The notes: generated by a model not told the origin, from the sequence alone. A stretch of DNA of 64,000 nucleotides from Copromyces sp. CBS 386.78 (GCA_030685235.1 MU839083.1:62001-126000), one strand, 5' to 3'; numbered from the stretch's first letter, positions 24,101-36,687 are shown. Program-made: numbers and translations.

Positions 24101-26463
24101 CGCTGAAGTGGAATCGAACCAAAGCTCCTTCCTGTCTTCCGGCAAAAGCGCGAATAATACCAATGACGAACCCGCACGGGCTTCCAATTTGATGTTCATT
24201 GCAGCTGGCCTTCAAGGACGCAAAAGTCTCAAACACCACACGCGGCTGCAGGCGCAAGATCGGCTGCGACCCTTTTTAGCGTCTAACAAGTTGAGTCCCT
24301 TTGCTTCTCGGCGCTGACTTCTGATTGCAACACTCCAGCTCTGAGCTCTCCCCACCATACCACACCACTCCACCCACCGTCACGGTTTGATCCTGGACCT
24401 ACCGGCAGGCATTTCATCTTCTGCCATGTAAGGCGTTTAGAGAGGGCCCAAGGCCGGATCTGGATCGAGCATTACGACGACTGTTTCCCACCGGGGAACG
24501 TTTCTGCCAACCATATCGGAACTGCTACGGACCACATCGACGCCATCCATGTATTCCCACGTCATGTTCAAAGCCGGTATGCGCCCGAGTCACGACATGA
24601 GCACCCTCAACTTCCATATTAGCTCCAGCCGAAGCGCCTCCTATTAGCCGTTAGCCATGTGGTACCGCGCATCCCCAAAACGTCTGCCCTCCTTTCGCGG
24701 TTAACCAGCTCACAGCTGCGTCGGGCCTTGCTTAGCCTCAACGGTGATGATACAGACCCTTCTGTCAATCATGAACTACCTGTTTTATATCAGCAGCATT
24801 CTGATATTGCCCGGCAGCGTCAACCCCATACGCGGCTTGGGAATGCCACATGGCATTGTATCTACGTACGCCCAACTCCACCATTGTTGAAGGCATCCGA
24901 TGAAGCAAAATCAGACCGTGAACGACGCTCTACAAGCCGCGTTGTTCATGGTAGGTTGACAACCCGGACAAGCCACTGCTTTAGGAAGCTTAAGGTCCAG
25001 AGGTACCGATTTCTGATCCTGTGGCCCGCGAGAGTGCGTCAAGTTGGCCCTTTGCGAGGGGGAGGGGCTCGAGGGGATACTGCATCCGGTATCTTTGTGG
25101 TTCCAGGATGCTCATCTTAGCTCCAGCTGGTAGACGATACAGACACCACCCTCTTCGACCCCCCTGGAGTTCTCGGAGCTATCCCATTCGCTGTGCCTTT
25201 ACGGACCACACCCTGCATCCACCAAGCTTGGACCCCAGTCTCGTGGGTCGTCTTGTCCGTAGGGGTGTGGTTTTCTGGGACGCAAGTTTGGGCGGCTTTT
25301 GGGAGCTTCAGTCTCGGTCCTCAGGATGTCGCCCTAGCTCCCAGTTTTCACACGGCCCATAACCCACTATAAAACCCCGTAACGAGGGGAGAGGGCGTCT
25401 TACCAGCACGGTATAACCAAAAAAACAGACGAGGGAGTCACATTTGTCCTTGCAAAAATTCCATCACAACAACACGGCGACAGTGACAGCCTCACCCTCG
25501 CCTCCATCCTCACACGCGCCAAACCCTAGTAGTGTGGATAAGCCAAGTGGCATTCCAGCCAGCAGTCAGCGGTCTAGGATACCAAAGAAGGGCCTTGTCT
25601 ATCACTGTCCGCCTTACTTGCCCATGTTTGCTCTCCCAGCTTCCCAGGACACCTAGGTATTAATCCCTCCAGATACTATACAGCACTGGCCGGAAGGCCT
25701 GACTACATGTATCTTGGTTGACCCACGGTTCCCTCCTTGAGCGAGATGATTTCTTTGCCCTGATCCTCTTTTCCTCATCTTTTTTGTTCATATGTCCACT
25801 CGTTGCACTAGCCTTTTTGTTAGATACCTCTCTACCTTCTTATCGTTCGTTGTTCCCTTGCCAGTTCCCGCGTGGCCGGGCTACATCCGTCTTTCACCAG
25901 CTAGGCACTGGCTCTATCTCCACGATTACACCCTTGCGGCAATCTTTTCTGACACACGCTGCCTTGAAAAGAAATAACACAGGATTCGCCGTGCTCTCCA
26001 CATTCTTGTTTTGTGCGCGGCTGCTTTCCCAAACCGTAATTTGTCGCTTCAAGTTGCTTCCAGACCCTCGGCTGTCCCTGCTGCTAGCCTCCGCTCATCT
26101 CAACCCAACTCGAGGATTTCCTAACACCCGAGCGCCCATCTCATCCGGCCTCTGCTCCCGCTACAGGCGCCCCTGTCTGTGTCCATAGCTTCGAGAGTTT
26201 GAATACCGTTGCCGAACAGGCGCTGTTATCCACTGAGGGCTAAAGAGCAAAACAAAATCGGATCCAGTCTCCAGACGGGGCAGTGAAGAGAGAGGAACTA
26301 GGGGACCCCCGCCACTCTCAGGTCACTATTACGAGTCCTACTGGCTTCTCCGCCTTGAATGCTGTCTACACTTTGTCTATTACCTGCACGGCTTGCAGTC
26401 GATCCTATCCTTTTTCTTCTACCTCAGCACGACTATATTTTCTAGGCGTGATCCAATAGCCAG
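18192..26463. other. Very long intergenic region, 8.3 kb
   Basis: No gene could be supported on either strand. Frames here are short, lack conserved motifs and show no consistent splicing. Base composition is balanced, so it does not look like RIP-mutated repeat sequence. It holds a GGCAGT minisatellite near 23205-23233. From about 25450 the sequence becomes pyrimidine-rich, as expected for a long leader of the gene at 26802. A plus frame at 19629-19997 (122 aa) is the best of the poor candidates. Confidence 0.45.
23205..23233. repeat. Short GGCAGT minisatellite
   Basis: About five tandem copies of GGCAGT, read as CAGTGG or GTGGCA in other phases. No coding context is supported. Confidence 0.7.
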
Positions 26464-26805
26464 ATGAGGGTTGGCTACCACTTCAACGTCTCATCACTAC
26501 ACACCCTTCGCCGGAAGAGTCCTTCGTCACTAGCACTACTAGAACACCGGGCTGGCCGCCCCATCCAGCTTCCTATTCCACTCCAAAGGTTATTTCCACT
26601 TCTTTCTATCCCTCCCCTGTTTTCCTCACCCTGCTTTCTCATCTCGTCATCTTCCTGTTTGTATGAACTAGCCTGCCCCTTTACAAGCTCGGATCTCGTT
26701 GCACTGGAGCCTCCACTCCACGCAATATCAACCTCGATCCTCCTCCACTGCGTTTTACTTTTTCCATCCGCTGTCCTCACCCTCACCCTCCTTCAATTTA
26801 TATGA
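26464..26805 (+). promoter_or_regulatory. Upstream ORF overlapping the next gene's start codon
   Basis: An ATG at 26464 opens a 113-codon frame in pyrimidine-rich leader sequence. Its stop (TGA, 26803-26805) overlaps the main start in ATGA (26802-26805). The peptide is hydrophobic and Ser/Leu/Pro-rich with no family features. If the transcript includes this frame, it could limit or couple translation of the downstream protein. This is inferred from position only. Confidence 0.4.
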
Positions 26806-28411
26806 GGATGCTTACCATCAACAAGTCAGCTCAGTACGGCTACAGGTCGGTCCATGACTTACCAACACCACCGAGCACATCACGGCCTTCTCCCCCCTTG
26901 ATATCTCAAGACTTTGGTCACAAGACCTTTCCGGCCATCACCCATAGCGGCAGCCAATCCAGTCAATCCATGTCTGCGCCTCACCGTGGCTTGCCCATGC
27001 CGGCGGCCATGAACCCAGTTCCGCCGCCTCCTGGCCCGGGACTCGTCCAACAACCTCCGCCACCCGTCCCCAGCTTGTTAGGACACTCTCACCCGCCACC
27101 TGCACCTTTGCAAAGTCAGCCCCTGGGACAGATTCCAGCACCGCCGTCGTGGCAACATGGGAACGAGGAGTCGATGCGAGTATGGCTCATGGCCAAGGCT
27201 GAGGAAGAGAAGCGGAAGCAGGAAGAGGAGAAAACACGGCAGGAAAGCTTCCGTCTGGAACAGCGCAAAACGGAGTTCAACATCTTGAGAGAGTCACTTC
27301 AAGGTGGAGTCCCACCGGCAATGGTACCAGTGGTCTTCGCGGGGATGAGCGGGGGAGCCCTTCCGCAGGCTGCTCTGGACTGGGCACAGCAGTACATCTA
27401 CTCGCAGTCTCACCAGTCCCATCCACAGGCTTTGCTACCTCCGGGGCCTATCTCACCCCAACATCAAAGGCGAGAGTCTCAACCCCACAGCTACGCGCAC
27501 TATCCAGGCTCGGGAGGGGTTCCCTCAACTCCAGGCTCTGCCCAGGGACATGGAGGCGGGTACATGTCTGGCTATCCGGGCTCGCCACAGACTCGTCCGA
27601 GAGGGCAAAGTGTTCCTGGGCCTATGGCAGGCCGCCTCCATGGAGGAATGGCCAATCTTCCAAACCTCAACACCAACATTTCTGGGGGACATGGAGGCTC
27701 AGCAGCCGCTCATCCGGCGATTGCCCAATCCCAGCAGCAGCAGGAGCCTCAGCAATCACCTTCTATACTTTTCCATCATTGGACACCACCGACAAGTCAG
27801 GCAGGAGGACGGAGCGGGGCTGACCAGCCTGCAACACCTTCAGGTTTGTCCCAGTCCAAGTCTCGCTCTCGAAACACTAGCGGACTAACCGGTGCGTCCA
27901 CACAGTAGGAGAGTCGCCGAGGAAGAGGAAAGCTACGGGCCCGCAGACAGCCGCACCGCCACCGAGCAGCGCACAACGGTTTCGGTCCCCGACTTTTTCA
28001 CATAGTGGTGCTCCGTTGTCGAACCCACCGGCTGGGCGTAAGAGAGGTCATTCTCGCCAGCGGAGTGACATAGGGTCATACCGTGGGGCTGTTCGAGGGC
28101 GTGGAGATGGTTATGTGCCATCACCACAGGATGCACCCAAGGACAGCGGCGACCAGCATCAGCACCAACAGCATCCACATCCACATCACCATCAGCACCA
28201 ACACGGACAGGGACATACGCCGTCTTCGCAGGCCCAACAGACAGCTCCGACAGTGACACGTAGCGCGCACTCGGTTTCGTCACTGTTGTCGGATCATCCA
28301 CAATCACCTCGGCCAGGGCAGTTCTCAGAAGGAGGCCGATCCTCCGAGGAGAAGGTGCGCGGTGGTGCAGTCGGTGGATCGTCGGCCACGCGAGACAGAG
28401 ATAGCGACTGA
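26802..28411 (+). CDS. Pro/Gln-rich presumed nuclear regulatory protein
   Basis: Exons 26802-27843 and 27906-28411 (62-nt intron, donor GTTTGT, branch GGACTAACC, acceptor CACAG) give 515 aa. The N-terminus has a SVHDLPTPPSTSRPSPPL motif, followed by Pro-rich sequence. A charged helix at about 120-165 (KAEEEKRKQEEEKTRQE) leads into the compact segment ILRESLQGGVPPAMVPVVFAG...ALDWAQQYI, the best-conserved-looking part. The rest is Gly/Gln/Ser/His-rich. Exon 2 begins with a likely nuclear localisation signal (SPRKRKATGP) and has a His/Gln run (HPHPHHHQHQHGQGH). No DNA-binding domain is visible. I do not recognise a named family. A transcriptional cofactor role is inferred from the NLS, low complexity and isolated position. 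Confidence 0.8.
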
Positions 28412-29735
28412 ACCTTAATTTCTTCCGTGTTTCAGCCTCCAAATCCCGGGCCCACGGTGCTGCGGTGACAATGAAGGGCTGTCCCACCAACGACCAGTCA
28501 TCGAGCAGGGCGTCTTGGCGGACGTGCACCCTTGCGATATCCGGACCCCACGGAACGGACAAGCTAGGATTGGGATCAAACTGTGCCTTGATGAGGAAAA
28601 GGCTGCTATGGCCCCCCCCCTGTGGCGTGGACTCCGACGGCCTCGCATCACAACTTTCGCTTCTGTTTGACAAACTCGTTTTTCTCACAGCATTTTTGGT
28701 TAGGGCGTCAACACTCGTCTTTGTTCAATTCAATCTATGACCCTAGGGCAGAGGATGGGTTGAATCTCGAAGTTTCCCCCTCTTGTTCTGCTCTGGGTGT
28801 TTTTTCTCCTTCTTTTCGGATGCATTTTCCGAACTTGTATTACTTTTGCAACTTGTGTTTATTATTTCCCTTCCACCTTTCTTTCCATGTATACTATTTC
28901 TCTGGCATCTTTTTCGTTTCCTCATGCGCTACAAAAACAAAATGGACTCTGGCAGGGAGAAGAAAAGGGGATATGAATGGACGGGACTAGCATGGAGGAT
29001 TTGGGGCTTACGACTCCTCCTTCGGTATGCTTGCGTCTTTGGGTGCGCGCAAGTGGGAGTGGAAAAAAAAAAGAGACCAGACGGTTATCGTCGGCCGAGA
29101 GCATCAAAAACATACGTACATAAAATGATGATGATTACCTACCGATCAAGACTCCAGTTCGCCGCAGCTGCACATGACCCGCGATTGTTTACTCGCCCCA
29201 TGAAGCGAAGGTAGAATACAGGATAGATACCGCGGCACAACACCTTTGCCTTGCAAGTGCATGCAAGTTAAGAGCTCAAAAGCGGCAAAAGCGCGAAAGA
29301 AAACGGGAGGGACCGAGGGAATAGGTAGCGAAGCTTGCCATGGTGGTGCTAGTGCGCTGACACCTTGATTTCGCTTGTGATATCATGGCATCGCCGCACT
29401 CGTGCGTTTGGGGCCAGATGTTAGGATTTTAGGAAGTAGTGTACATACGAGACACACGAAAAAAGTTGGAAGTTGGTGTTATGCAGGCCGATTTGGGAAA
29501 GGGAAGAGAAGCACACTCGCACACAAGCGAACTCGAGGGTGGTATCATTTAGGGAAATTGGATAGGCGGGGTGACGGACTAGGAATTCCAGGGGAGTGGG
29601 AGTGAAAGGAAGAAGATTCGCTGGACCGAGATATTGGAGAACAACAATCTGGGTTCGGCTTGGAGCTAGGATCTGATCATCTTTGCTTCTGGCGCCGCCG
29701 CCCAGGCTGCCAGGGTTGCTCAACTAAACTAACTA

Positions 29736-30088
29736 CAGTAGAAACCCCTGTTAATGCAACTAATTCCGGCGACCAAAATCTTTTACAAAAGAGAGGGTTT
29801 TGCAAAAGACGGTCTCAGCGCACAGACCAGCCACGGCCTTCTAGCCATTGGAGGATCGCCGCGGGGCACAAAAAATGGGTCTTATAGAGCGACCGGACCC
29901 CCGGTAGAGGGGTATAAGTGTACCTCTCTCACCAAAACCGGGCCCCTATTAATGCAAAATTCGGGCTGTCAGCGTTGCAATTGCAGTTTGCAATCCCGCC
30001 CACCAGAGGAAACTCCGGCAGGCCAAAGCCTTTGCAAAAAGGGGGGATTTGCAAAAGGTAGTCTTTGCATGAACAGGGGTTTCTACTA
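29736..30088. mobile_element. MITE-like element with TA-flanked terminal inverted repeats
   Basis: This 353-bp element is bounded by 24-bp inverted repeats (29736-29759 and 30065-30088, 22 of 24 identical, core AGTAGAAACCCCTGTT). TA dinucleotides flank both ends (29734-29735 and 30089-30090), as left by Tc1/mariner and pogo/Fot1 insertion. There is no transposase coding capacity, so it would need a transposase supplied in trans. Subterminal direct repeats lie at 29761-29815 and 30010-30064. The family assignment rests on the TA duplication and repeat structure only. Confidence 0.75.
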
Positions 30089-33000
30089 TATAATACTAAC
30101 AGGGGGGGTCCGCTGCAACCAAGGCACACCACAACCATGTTCCTCTCCACACCAAACGGTCCTGCAATTCCCGTGGAGATGGAGTACACTAGACGAGGCC
30201 GAACAAAGGGAAGGGAAGCACTCGTGGGATCGGGGGGAAGAATAGGGGATAGCTCCGAAGTTCTGAAACTGACTACACGTTGCTTGTTGCTTACAGGGCC
30301 CTTTATTTTGCACGTGCGGATGGGGACGAGGAAACCGACATTTTAATGAGTTTCCAGGATAACTCGTAAGATGTGGAAGTGGAATTGCCTTCCCGTCCTT
30401 CCCTAATCGGTCACGGCGCGGCGGTACCAGTTGGCGGGTTTGGGGGGACGGGCCGGGGGGAACACACGACACGGACGGACAGCTGAACAGCGGGAACTAA
30501 AAGGTCCATACCGTGCTGGTCCGAAAGTTCTTCTCGATGTCTGTACTACAGGTTGTATACCATTCTAGGATGCCCCATTTTACCTGAATGTCAAGTCGTC
30601 AACTCCATGACATGACACGCTACCTTTCTTCCATTTTTCTCTCCGACTGGACCTGCACATCTCGCAAGGCGCAAACATTGCCTAAACCAGACCAGGTCTG
30701 CATATCAAGGCGGCCGGCCCATGGAGGGATTATCAGATTCTCGAACAAACGTCAGGTTTCCTGGGTTCCATTGTTGGGGTGTGGTAATTATCGAACGATG
30801 TCTTCGCCGATCTCTCAACGGCTATTTCCTAGTCAGGAAGGGTCTCAGAAAAGGATAAAACCCGCGATTCCATGTTCCATGCCAGGCACACGCAAGACAC
30901 ACACACCTCACGCATACGCGCGCGAACCCTGACACTCTCGCACGTCATTCATCATCGACCAACTTTGGGTAAGGCAAGCCAAGGCGACGGGAACAGACTC
31001 CAAGCGAAAGGAGACAACCCAGACATGGACGCATTTGTCGGCGTCTTGGTACGGAATAAATAACTGAAGAGTTACCTCGTACGGATCTCCATCATGATTG
31101 CAGGCACACCAACAATGTTTCAAGAGGAGGGGAAGCTTATAGTCTGTCCACAGTGTACCTTCCCTACTGGAAGGGTGCAAGCTGAAAAGCTCAAAGAGTC
31201 TTGGTGTCCTTGAGCTTCTCAAAGTGGATGTCGGGCAATTTCTTATTCGCTGCACGCCAGCTGCAGGAGCGTCACACTGGATGGCACAAGGAATGAGAGC
31301 TTCAACATCACACACGCCGAGACGCCGAAAGGAAGACACCCCGAATTCCACCAACTCGGAGGTACGCATATGCACCAGAGTCTCCGGCGAGCTCTTGTCC
31401 ATTTCGGTTCGGTTCGGTCAAGATGTCGTGAGGGCAAAGGTGTCTGCCCGACGAGGGAAGCCCCTACCTCTAGGTAGCGAGAGATCAATCGGGAATGGAG
31501 ATTCACCGTGCCACCTCTGGTCCGAAACAGGCCTTGCAAGGTGCAAGTTATTCCGTCCTATCCGCACCCGGCACGGATTTTAGTGACTCGTCTCAAGATC
31601 AAATAGTCTGTAAGACGGCACAGGCGGAAGCATGGCTACCTTGTGCCTAGTCGACGCCGCGTCGGAGCGAGTCCGGGTCGGGTACGGTGACAGGCATGGT
31701 CCTGGAGACTGACAGTTCGTGACAGTGACAGAGTGAGACGGTGACAGTGACAGTGGACAAGGAACGACGTTGCTTAATATAGGGCTGCACCTAGCGAGTC
31801 GAGATCCCTGTCGCTCAACAGCTTGGAGCTTTGGCACGAAACCCAAATTGGTTTGGCGCAATCGAGAACCGCGGCCCATATGTGGACATCGGGTTTGGAG
31901 AAGTTTGGGAGAAAAAAATGGAGATTCAGAATTGTCAGGGCCGTTGGTGGTGGTGAGAAAGGGAGGGGGTTGTAATGGAACGGACGAAGGAACGGCTGGC
32001 TCCACCCGTCTCGGTGTTCTCAAAGACCCACTTTTCTCGACATTCCGCATTTGTTGCGCGGTTCCCCGTCCTTCATTCTTTCCCCCTTTTGTTCTTGTAC
32101 TCGCCGTTCCCACCATCACATTGACTTGAAACACACCATTCATTCATCAGTACCAGCTTCCATCTTACCTCTACTGCTTCTTTGAGTGAGGCACCGCCTA
32201 CGTACCAGACTTTGTAGATTTGGGGCGCACTTTACACTGACAGTGACTGCAGCACAAGCGCGCAATCTCAGCTACGTGCAGTAGTACACTTCTCATCATT
32301 CATCATCCAGGGCTCCCCTCGGGCGCAACATTCCCAACGACAAAGACACTCAACCTTGACATCGGCCAATCGACTGTTACAACAAACCTAAATTGCCATT
32401 CTTGAACCCCCACCTTATTACCAGCCTAGTACAGAACCTGTTGAGTTACCGTGACGCCTCGTGTTGGTGTTGCCCTCTCTCCCCTTGGGCCGGGGGATGC
32501 TGTGGTCTGTGATTTGGTCCCGTCTGTGGTACTGATCTGATCTGTGGACCCGCGGACCTGACCCGCGATGGACCAAGACTGGATGTGAACCGGGCAAGCG
32601 GCTGAAGAAGACGACGACAAGCGGCAAAGTCTTACACGGACGGCTCCTTGCCTATCCCAGAAGGGAACTGTCCCCCCCCCTTTTGATCGGATCCGAGCCC
32701 GGGAGAGCGGAACCGGATCCCGATCCCGGAGAGTATTGCTTCTTTACTAGTGAGGAGGTAGCTCGGTCTGGTGTCATACATCCGGGCTATCACATCTCAT
32801 GGTTCTCAATGCCTACAGTGGCAGGGTGGAAGTGGTAGTGATGAAGTGATGCAGTGCACCACTCGCAAGGTCTGAACCAAACGCTAGAACGAACTGGAAA
32901 GACATCCTAAAAAGTGTCTCGGCTCTGCCCGGTCAGCCGGTCTCGCGCAGGGGAGTAATCTCTCTAGAGGTTGTCCTTCTAATTTAGGTCCATCACACAA

Positions 33001-34318
33001 CGCAATCTGGATGAAGAGGGATGCGTGCTTTTGCGACCAATACTGGAGAGACTCAACAGAGGCCCAGACCTACTTCAGCCGTCCCTCGTCTTCCGCCTCC
33101 CGCTTCTCAATCGTTACCACTGTCAAACCTTGCGCACTACGTCTGTGGTGAAGAGCCTCACTCAAGAACGGTAACAAAGCACGGGAGTTAACTACTTATA
33201 GACGAGTGGCTCAGGTATCGGCCCGGTCATCTGTTTTGATTAACGTGGAAGTGAATCTGCCGGCTCTCCCTTCTCGGTACCAGGAAGGCTGTTGATGACA
33301 GCTATTATCATCATTATTGTCACCATGACCCGTTTCACCGACTGTGTCTCATTCACGGAGGCACGGATACCTTACAGAAGTTCAACACGGCTTAATAGAT
33401 AGACCCCCTTTGAACGGAAAAGCCTGCAAATAACTTCATGCCAGCTCTCAGCACTCAACACTCAGACCAAAAGTCGGGTTGGGCCTCAAAACTGGAAGAA
33501 GAACCAGTTACCCAACTCTATGTTGGATCAAATCGACAAAGAAAGAACACCACCGGTTGTTGACTATCCATGTGTGCGTCCGTATATACCTACTACTTCA
33601 CGATGATTTCGCCTCCGCAGCTCCGCGGCACAACACACCCAAGTATTCCACAGGGTTACTCACAAGTTTGTTTATCCGGATAAATATCTCTCTAAGCTTT
33701 CGATTGCCCAGAAAAGCTCAGCTGGATAAATGGCCGCTTTCTTCTTTGGACGAAATAAATCAAGCGAGCCGCATTTGTGGGACTGATAGGGTATTGCTTT
33801 CTCGTCTGTCTCGTCGAAATACCCGCGCTCCCGCTCACGACCGCGGGAACGGGGCGGCACGGTTGTCAATCACTTGTCTGTTATGACGGCTAAGACGACA
33901 GACATACTGTACCTACGGGGCAGAACTTACAGGTTGGGCTCTCTCTCTCTCTCTAGATTGAAGAGAGGCAACCGCAAAATTGGGTGTTCTGTATACTTCA
34001 TCTCCCTTACCCCCGGCCCTTGTTCCCTGTCTTTCGCTTTCAAGCGTGCAGTTTTGATGCAATATCTAATTTGTTGTTAAACGCATATATGTCGTTGTTA
34101 GGCCAGTCTGTCTTTGTTGACATCTCCATCGACAAAAGGGGAAAGTGGAAAAATTAATTCATCTTGTAGAGGAGACGGTGTTGTTATATTAGTTAGTGAC
34201 CCCAGTGTCAGTCCGTACTTTAGGTCATTGTTGATCTTACTTCATGATCTGATGGCCTACCGGTCATATTAAAGGACATGACCTTCACTCCCAAGGAAGC
34301 AAGCAAGCAACATCCAAA

Positions 34319-34498
34319 ATGGTCACAAACTCTAAAGACACTAAGAGCCAACATCCAGAAGAAGACAAAAAGCAAAAGGACAGGATCAGGGAGACCGGGC
34401 CCCTAACACAGCCCATCAATATCTCTGCTCTCCTTAATCAAACTAGACAGATTCAACCCGGTCGGCAGAAGTCTAGCCGGTCTTGTCTATCTAGATGA
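34319..34498 (+). CDS. Possible small protein of 59 aa
   Basis: An ATG in a favourable context (CCAAAATGG) opens 59 codons ending in TGA. The product is hydrophilic and Lys/Gln/Arg-rich (begins MVTNSKDTKSQ, ends RSCLSR). Its codons are mixed and it has no recognised motif, signal peptide or membrane segment. No neighbouring exon could be joined to it with confidence. It could equally be a chance frame. Confidence 0.25.
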   Translation: MVTNSKDTKSQHPEEDKKQKDRIRETGPLTQPINISALLNQTRQIQPGRQKSSRSCLSR

Positions 34499-36687
34499 AC
34501 ACGAGGCCCTGGCTAAGTAGGAGGGAGGTAAGCGAAAGTTGAAAGCTTTGAGAGCCAGAATCTCGTCTGGATGAAGACAGGAAGAACACTCGCTCAGTAC
34601 TTCCATTCTTGGGGAGAACCGCCTGGTTATGTTCGTTTCTCGTCTCCGTTATCCCATTCTGTCCTAGTTACTTGGCGTGGACACCATCTTCTCTCAAGCG
34701 ACACTCGAACCGCTCGGTTAAGCTGCAGAGATAGATAGATGGCCCGTAGGTGTTGTGCAAGCGAGCGGGAACCGACACATCAATACCACCAACACACACT
34801 GAAGTTCGTTCCTTACAACAAATTACTCTTTTTAAGATACGTAAGCATTTTTTCATTCTAGGGCTGGAGGCCGCGGGGTTCGGAATTCCTTGAACTTTAC
34901 TACCAGCTAAAACAAAACGTGCGAAAACGGGTTTTGCAAACACTGATTGACAAAAGCCAACACAATGTACAAGCCAAAAAGAAGACTTTTAAAAGAAGGA
35001 AAAATACCAAAAAGCTCAGCGGCCAAAGCAGGGTCGAACCCGTCCACTCTTGACACGCCTACGAAAACTGCACCACCGCTACCAACGCAACGAGCAATGT
35101 TCATCTGGCCCCGCCCACATACCTACCGCTAGGCCACGAGGGAACCTTTACTTGTGCGAGAGATCTTGGAATTACTGAGAAGGTCCAACGCCTGCCCGGC
35201 GTGAGGAAGGAGCGACTCCTCGCTCGTCTTCTGCATCACGACCCGACAACCTACCTACCTACCTAGCGAGGCACTTTATGGTCAAGAACTCTCCAAAATA
35301 GTCATTTCTTTTTTTGTCTTGCAGCTCTGCATCTACTCCATTATCATTACATGTGTAACTGTCTGGCCTAATTATCTTACACCCCCCTTCATCCCCTTTT
35401 GTTCACTCCTACCCACCATCCACAAAATCTCATCCTCAAAACGCAAAGCTCCTTCCTTTCGTTACGAAAGGCACAGACAGCTGCAGTGCTTGTTGCAAGC
35501 CCCAGATGAATCCAGGTCCAGCGGGACCCAAGTTTCTGGCTCGGTTAAGCACTGTAACGTCCAGATTCGGGTTAATGGCGGCTAATTGAATCAGCTGGGT
35601 TTAGAAGGCGGTGACAGATACGGGAATGGATGGGGATGTATTTGAATGTGAAGTCAAATGTAAATATGGAGGATACAAAAAGATGTCGAACTTGTGAGAA
35701 TGGACGTCCGGTTTTCGCCAAAATTACTATGAAGTGAGCACTTGAGCATGGCGACATCACACGTGGATAGCATTAGCCAGTGTCCAAGGCAGGTGTGAGA
35801 CGACGAGTAACTTGACGACGAGGAAAGAGGATTGTGGCTCGAAAAGAGAAAGTGCCTGTTTGTTGATTCCGATGGCCAGATGTGAGCACGTGAATCGAAG
35901 TTATTACTTGTGACAGGAGCGAGCGAAGCAGAAGGGAAGGTGGAAAGGGAAGGAGGGAAGGAAGGAACCCAGTGGGAGAGGTATCTACTGTTTTAGTAGA
36001 AGACGCACGTTGTGTTGAGAAAACAATAGAACCTTCACCAGATATCTGCCTTAGCTTGCCATGGTAGTCGACATACGTGGGAGTGTCCAAATCTTACATG
36101 GCAAAGGGTGTACGGAGAAAGGCAAGCAATGAGTGTATCACGAACCGAATAGGCGATCACCTTACCAGATCAGTCAATTTGAGTAATACATCTTTCTTAT
36201 TCGTGCATTGCTGGCTAATCTTTATAACTATCATCCGTATTTCTTCGCATGTGGTGAACCAGACAAGCGGACTACCGCCGACCGAATCTTCCCATTTCCT
36301 AACACACGGATGAATAGAGCAGATACAAGAGGCTGGCAGCAGGATACTCATTCAATAGTAGTAACTAAACTGGCTGATTCTGGTGGGTCGGCTCTTCAAG
36401 TAATGCCGGGTTGGGTTCCATACAAGAAATACGACTGATTTGGTGACTTACAGAACACAAAAATAATAAAGAAAAGAACGCCGCCGTATTTCATTTCACA
36501 GACCATAAAACTCCCATCCATCGCCGCCGAATTGGTCGTGATCCTTGCCGCCGCCTTCGCTTCTTTTTCCTTTCGCCACATCACCAGCACCAGCCAGCCC
36601 ATCCATGTGGGGCTGTTCTGGTGGTACGTCATCTCGCCGCGACTCGTAAGTCGGCGCATACTCATTCCTAAGCTCCTCACCAGCTAG

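Larger units (their letters stand above)
28412..36687. other. Very long intergenic region, 8.3 kb
   Basis: Only a MITE-like element (29736-30088), a possible 59-codon ORF (34319-34498) and a weak Pol III-like box pair (35009-35136) stand out. T-rich sequence at 28780-28930 is probably the 3' UTR of the preceding gene. Simple repeats include GTGACAGTGACAG near 31717-31753, CT repeats near 33942-33956 and CCTA near 35250-35266. No other coding sequence could be supported. Confidence 0.45.

Noticed and set aside
24090..24130. Perfect-looking tRNA B box on the minus strand (GGTTCGATTCC)
   Set aside because: Only three T-stem pairs form, there is no matching acceptor stem, and no good A box lies at the right distance.
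18192..26463. RIP-degraded transposon as explanation for the gene-poor stretch
   Set aside because: The sequence is not AT-rich or TpA-heavy and shows no transposase or reverse transcriptase traces.
34660..34715. CCGAGCGGTT motif like the 5' half of tRNA-Leu/Ser on the minus strand
   Set aside because: The TGGC part of the A box is missing and no B box with a pairing T stem follows.
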